From assembly GCF_035969385.1 (NCBI RefSeq), contig NZ_JAYKKJ010000003.1, positions 186,001 to 250,000 on the forward strand: a DNA stretch of 64,000 nt, read 5' to 3'. Made by a program: the position numbers and the translations under genes. This stretch comes from SELP01 sp035969385 (GTDB lineage: Bacteria > Pseudomonadota > Alphaproteobacteria > Rhodobacterales > Rhodobacteraceae). The notes beneath the pieces were generated by a model. The model had not been told where the DNA came from. It ran no database searches and was given only the letters and a program-made list of their open reading frames with translations. Position 1 is the first letter of the stretch; each line of letters starts with the position of its first letter. Of this stretch, positions 60,476-64,000 are shown piece by piece.

Positions 60476-60637
60476 GGAAATATCCCTTTCGCAACTTTGC
60501 GCCGGTTATTCCCCGGCGGGCGCGATGACGCAACGGGCAAAGCGTCGCGGGGCGCGCGCGTCGGCGTTAACCCCGCGTTCACCAAGCCTGTGCATCAATC
60601 TGTCCAGTTCAACTGCTGCCTTCCAGAGGACTGGACC

Positions 60638-61360
60638 ATGGACAACCTTGACGACTTCCTTGTGATGCGGCCGCCGACCGCCAACCGCCCGTTGCTGGGG
60701 CTGACGGTTCTGGTGGTGGAAGACAGCCGCTTTGCCTGCGACGCGATCCGCCTTTTGTGCCAGCGGTCCGGCGCGCGGATCCGGCGGGCCGACAGCCTTG
60801 CCCACGCCCGCCAGCACCTGAAGGTCTATCGTCCTTCTGTCGTCATCGTCGATCTTGGCCTGCCCGACGGCCCGGGCGAAGGGTTGATCCATGACCTGAC
60901 CCACGGGACGCCACGGGTTGACGTCGTCCTTGGCACCAGCGGCGACCCGGATGCTGCCAACCGTGCCATGGATGCCGGGGCGGATGGGTTCATTGCCAAG
61001 CCCGTCGCCTCTTTGTCCGCGTTCCAGAACGCAATCCTGTCGCTTCTGCCCAAGGACCGGCAGCCGCCCGGCCCGCGCCTTGTCCGGGACGAGGTGGTCG
61101 AACCTGATCCGCTGGCCCTGCGCGACGATCTGGCCTTGGTCGCGGATGTTCTTGCCGACAGGGGCGCCCTGTCGTCCGACACGGTCGCTTATCTGTCGCA
61201 ATTCGTGGGCGGCCTTGCCCGGACCGCCGACGATACGGACCTTGGCGAGGCTGCAGGCCGCCTTGGCCAGTCCCGCAGTGACCCTGCCTTGATCGCCGCC
61301 GCCCGCGCCGACCTGTCAAGACTGGTCACCGCCCGGCTGGGTGCGTCGGGGCCGATCTAG
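60638..61360 (+). CDS. Orphan response regulator with unknown C-terminal domain
   Basis: 240 residues from the ATG at 60638 (AGAGGA upstream). Receiver domain about 20-140: the acidic pair appears as Glu-Asp in VLVVEDSRF, the phosphorylated Asp is in VIVDLGLPDG, Thr/Ser in LGTSGD and Lys in IAKPV. The last 100 residues (LREDLALVADVLADRG- then ALSSDTVAYLSQFVGGLARTADDTDLGEAAGRLGQSRSD) are helical and match no family I recognise; there is no DNA-binding or output enzyme motif. No kinase is adjacent. It may work through protein contacts. Confidence 0.83.
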   Translation: MDNLDDFLVMRPPTANRPLLGLTVLVVEDSRFACDAIRLLCQRSGARIRRADSLAHARQHLKVYRPSVVIVDLGLPDGPGEGLIHDLTHGTPRVDVVLGTSGDPDAANRAMDAGADGFIAKPVASLSAFQNAILSLLPKDRQPPGPRLVRDEVVEPDPLALRDDLALVADVLADRGALSSDTVAYLSQFVGGLARTADDTDLGEAAGRLGQSRSDPALIAAARADLSRLVTARLGASGPI

Positions 61361-61534
61361 CGCACTGTCGCAGGCAGCCGGCCCAAGCGGCACCGACGCA
61401 ATATTGCCCAAAAAACGATCTGCGGCGGTCAATCTCCTGTCACCGCCGGGTCGAATTGGGGTGCGATCCCAGAGAATAAGCGGAATTGACCAATATCCGT
61501 GAACAATGAGTTGTAACGAGTAGAGGACAGAGCA

Positions 61535-61705
61535 ATGACCCCTTTTCTGCAAACCTTCGTGACATCCGAAGACGGCAATACGACCATCGACTGGATGGTT
61601 CTGACTGCCGGCCTTTTGCTTCTGAGCGTGGCGGTGGCAACCGCCATCGGCGGCCCGACCACCGGGATCGCCGACGAGACCGCGGCGGTCATTTCGACCC
61701 TGTAG
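61535..61705 (+). CDS. 56-residue Flp-like pilin/TadE-type small protein
   Basis: 56 residues: MTPFLQTFVTSEDGNTTIDWMVLTAGLLLLSVAVATAIGG. The acidic residue before GNTTIDWMVLTAG and the single hydrophobic helix resemble Flp pilins and a related small family in Rhodobacteraceae. Processing by a prepilin peptidase is plausible but the cleavage Gly is not clear. AGAGGACAGAGCA precedes the ATG. The stop is two bases from the end of the convergent DUF1501 gene. No tad locus is in the window. Confidence 0.6.
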   Translation: MTPFLQTFVTSEDGNTTIDWMVLTAGLLLLSVAVATAIGGPTTGIADETAAVISTL

Positions 61706-61707
61706 GG

Positions 61708-62910
61708 CTACCTGACGATCCCGGGATCGGCCCCAAGGTCGACCCCGGGAAAGATCATTCCCGCAAGCGTGGACGGTTTGACCCCGTATAGCGCCCGCAG
61801 GACCCAGGCGGCATAGGCCCGCACATCACGCGTCGGCATCAGGTCGCGACCATCGTAAAGGTCGAAATCGGACAGTCCCGGCCAGTCGCCCAGCACCCTG
61901 CCCCCCCGCAGGGCACCCCCGGCATAGATCATCGCCCCGCCGGTGCCGTGATCCGTGCCTAGGGTTCCGTTTTCCCGCGCGGTGCGCCCGAATTCCGTCA
62001 GACAGAGGATCGCGGTCCGGTCCCAATGGTCTGCCAGCCCCGCCCGAAGCGTCAGAAGAACCGCCGCCAGCCGGTCCAGTGCACGGGACAGGTATTGGCC
62101 CTGCCGATTGTGGGTATCCCAGCCCGACAGCGAGAAACTGGCGATCCGCGATGTGCCCCTCAGCCGCCCGGCCGCGAATTCGGCCAGCTTGATATGGTCA
62201 CCGCGCAGGGCGATCCCTTCCATCATCGGATCGCTGGAGATCATGTCTTCCAGCGCCGCGTCGGCCCCGGCCTCTGCGTCGATCTGCTGGGCGATTTCGA
62301 TCGCCTCGGCGCTGGCCTGTTCAAAAAGCGGGTCACCGTCATGCACCAGTTCGATCAGGCGGCGGGTGCTGGGGTTCAGGTCCAGCTGCGCCTCGGGCGC
62401 CCAATGCGCCACCTCTGCCGCGCCTGCCAGAATCAGCATCCTGTCGCGCCCGATGGCATAGGCGGTGTCGGATTGCGCGCCCGGCACGACCTGCACCAGC
62501 CGGTTCAGCCAACCGTCCCGCAGATCGCCCTTGGGGTCCGCCACCCCGGCCTCGAGCACATCCTGCCCATCGAAATGGGACCGGACATCGCGATAAGGGG
62601 TCGAGGTCGCGTGGGCAAAGCCAAGATCGCCCGCGTCCCACAGCGGGCGCAGGGGCGCAAGGGCCGGGTGCAGCCCGAAGAACCCGTCAAGGTCGGGCCC
62701 GCCCCCGGCCGCGAGCGTCGGCCGCAGCCCCGCATAGAACGGGTCGCCATAGGGCCGCAGCACGTCCAGCCCGTCCATCGCCCCGCGCAGCACGATCACC
62801 ACCAGCCGGTTGTCGCCGGGCACATCGGCAAAGGCCACGGGCGTCATCAGGGGCGACGCCGCCACCGAACAACCCAGCCCCAGCAAAAGGTCGCGTCTGG
62901 AAAGCGCCAT
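61708..62910 (-). CDS. DUF1501-family protein with Tat signal
   Basis: 400 residues. The N-terminus MALSRRDLLLGLGCSVAASPLMTPVAFA has a twin-arginine (SRRDLL) export signal. The mature part is sulfatase-like: VVIVLRGAMDGLDVLRPYGDPFYAGLRP, LGFAHATSTPYRDVRSHFDGQDVLE, FSLSGWDTHNRQGQYLSRALDRLAAVLL, LCLTEFGRTARENGTLGTDHGTGGAMI. The family is exported, usually paired with DUF1800, as here (3-base gap). Enzyme activity is unknown. Confidence 0.93.
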   Translation of the reverse strand: MALSRRDLLLGLGCSVAASPLMTPVAFADVPGDNRLVVIVLRGAMDGLDVLRPYGDPFYAGLRPTLAAGGGPDLDGFFGLHPALAPLRPLWDAGDLGFAHATSTPYRDVRSHFDGQDVLEAGVADPKGDLRDGWLNRLVQVVPGAQSDTAYAIGRDRMLILAGAAEVAHWAPEAQLDLNPSTRRLIELVHDGDPLFEQASAEAIEIAQQIDAEAGADAALEDMISSDPMMEGIALRGDHIKLAEFAAGRLRGTSRIASFSLSGWDTHNRQGQYLSRALDRLAAVLLTLRAGLADHWDRTAILCLTEFGRTARENGTLGTDHGTGGAMIYAGGALRGGRVLGDWPGLSDFDLYDGRDLMPTRDVRAYAAWVLRALYGVKPSTLAGMIFPGVDLGADPGIVR

Positions 62911-62913
62911 GTC

Positions 62914-64000
62914 CTATCTCCTCTGGAAGGCGGCGGAACACAGGATAACGGCCACCCCGTCGCGTCGGCTGGGCGCCTCGCGGGCGGCCTGCGTCACGGC
63001 GGGTGCCGCGCCGGGGCCAAGCGCATCGGGCACAAACCGCATGGGCATCGGCAGGCGGTCGACCATCCGGCGTGGCACCGACAATGCCCAGTTGATCCGC
63101 GCCGCCATCCCCTGCGGCGTGACCCAGGCGTCGGGCTCTTCCGGCCATCCATCAGGGCCGATCGGTTTCTCCCAAGGCTGCCCCATCAGCCCCAGGGGGC
63201 GTTCAAAATCCCGCCGCACGATCCGCGGGTCAAGCGCTGTGATCGCCGCGCCCGGAACCGCCAGCGCCCTCAGGGACGACGCCACAAACCCAAACGGGTC
63301 TTTCACCTTGGCGCGTTCTGCCGTCCATGCCGCGGGATGGTCCAGCATCCTGTGCACAAACGACAGGAGGTCCCCACCCGTGGCCGAAAAATCAGCCGCC
63401 AGCGCATCGACCAGCCCCAAGGGCGGCAGGTCGGACACGAAATGTACCGCCAGTTTCCGGGCGATATGGCGGGCCGTTTCGGGCCGGGCGGCGATATCGG
63501 TCAGGGCGCGCCGGATCTCGGCCAGTTGTGGGGTGGGGCCATAGGTTTGCCCAAGAACCCTCTCTTCGCCCGGTTCCGCCGCCTCCGCCCGAAACCAGAA
63601 TTCCCGGTCCCGATCCAGTGTCAGCCCGGTGAACAGCTCGGCCAGTTGCCGCACGTCGGTTTGGGAATATCCGCCTTCGACCCCCATCGTGTGCAGTTCA
63701 AGCACCTCGCGGGCAAGGTTTTCGTTCAGCCCCCGGCGTCCGCCGCCACCCACGCGGCTCTCCGGGCCGACGGATTGCGCCTGATCGAGGTAGAGGAGCA
63801 TCATCGGGTGCAGCGTCACCGCCACCAGCATCTCCTCGAAGCGGCCCGTGACGTGTGGCCGGATCGCTTCTTCCACGAAGGGGGTCACAAGGTGGGACGA
63901 CCCGCCAACCCGTGCGGTCAGGGTGAAATGATCGGCCCAGAACCGGACCAGACGTTCACGCAGCCCGTCCTCGGACTCGACCGCGCGTGCGAGTGTGGCG
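62914..64000 (-). CDS. DUF1800-family protein (N-terminus beyond window)
   Basis: The C-terminal 361 codons are visible; the frame is open to the window edge, so the start lies outside. The visible part has RFWADHFTLTARVGGSSHLVTPFVEEAIRPHVTGRFEEML, MMLLYLDQAQSVGPESRVG, GLNENLAREVLELHTMGVEGGYSQTDVRQLAELFTGLTL and DRLPMPMRFVPDALG, the DUF1800 landmarks. Partner of the DUF1501 gene directly downstream. A GTG at 63888 is not a credible start because conserved residues precede it. Confidence 0.9.
   Translation of the reverse strand, partial: ATLARAVESEDGLRERLVRFWADHFTLTARVGGSSHLVTPFVEEAIRPHVTGRFEEMLVAVTLHPMMLLYLDQAQSVGPESRVGGGGRRGLNENLAREVLELHTMGVEGGYSQTDVRQLAELFTGLTLDRDREFWFRAEAAEPGEERVLGQTYGPTPQLAEIRRALTDIAARPETARHIARKLAVHFVSDLPPLGLVDALAADFSATGGDLLSFVHRMLDHPAAWTAERAKVKDPFGFVASSLRALAVPGAAITALDPRIVRRDFERPLGLMGQPWEKPIGPDGWPEEPDAWVTPQGMAARINWALSVPRRMVDRLPMPMRFVPDALGPGAAPAVTQAAREAPSRRDGVAVILCSAAFQRR

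Overview
The window looks like chromosome from a high-GC alphaproteobacterium of the Rhodobacteraceae/Roseobacter type. The reasons are: dense genes with many 4-bp ATGA/GTGA overlaps; marker families typical of that group (DUF6455, DUF1467, GlxA-type AraC regulator, a BMS-type cox cluster, a glgBCAX-pgm operon); and short hairpin repeats of a style common there. This is inference from gene content; no 16S or other marker RNA is present. I saw no tRNA, rRNA, CRISPR array or intact transposase.

Layout. (1) 1-1467, plus strand: end of mobA, mobB and a DUF429-like gene. (2) 1523-6167, minus strand: tusA, then a molybdenum hydroxylase operon coxG-coxS-coxL-coxM. Its large subunit has the form II (AYRGAGR) motif, so the substrate is unknown. 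(3) 6326-10365, plus: LuxR response regulator, NosP-like FIST sensor and NahK-like hybrid kinase, divergent from the cox operon. (4) 10462-18398, plus: cobalamin riboswitch followed by nine overlapping genes for vitamin B12 uptake (btuB, btuF, btuC, btuD, a second cytoplasmic BtuF-like protein, exbB, exbD, an exbD paralogue lacking its key Asp, and tonB). (5) 18373-29101, minus: a glycosyltransferase-like/hydrolase fusion, then the glycogen operon glgB-glgC-glgA-glgX-pgm behind a LacI-type operator. (6) 29253-35248, minus: LysR regulator, hyuA, hyuB and an FAD oxidase. (7) 35332-42336: rimO, a low-GC two-gene membrane island, and mixed housekeeping genes (lipoprotein, IMPACT protein, ppk2, DUF6455, dgkA, hemolysin III, FAH hydrolase). 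(8) 42514-53652, minus: an eleven-gene operon running from tryptophan through kynurenine and anthranilate to anthraniloyl-CoA and then a beta-oxidation-like lower pathway, with a divergent FadJ-type fusion at 53881. (9) 55839-64000: GlxA regulator, DUF167, HDAC-like amidohydrolase, nitroreductase, EI24 membrane protein, DUF1467, methylmalonyl-CoA epimerase, an orphan response regulator, a 56-residue Flp-like peptide, and a DUF1501/DUF1800 pair cut by the window end.

How the parts work together. The catabolic operon appears self-contained. KynA and KynU make anthranilate, a ligase activates it to anthraniloyl-CoA, and a fused monooxygenase/reductase de-aromatises it. RidA, an SDR, an acyl-CoA dehydrogenase, hydratases, the divergent hydroxyacyl-CoA dehydrogenase and a thiolase could then deaminate and degrade the ring. 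A MarR regulator sits inside the operon and a perfect palindrome lies between the divergent promoters. Kynurenine formamidase is missing from the window.

The most unusual points are the Asp-to-Asn ExbD paralogue, a possible RidA deaminase step in the anthraniloyl-CoA pathway, the NosP/NahK/LuxR module facing a form II cox operon with a repeated TTCGACCAATG motif between them, the low-GC possibly leaderless gene pair after rimO, and two families of palindromic repeats that overlap gene stop codons.
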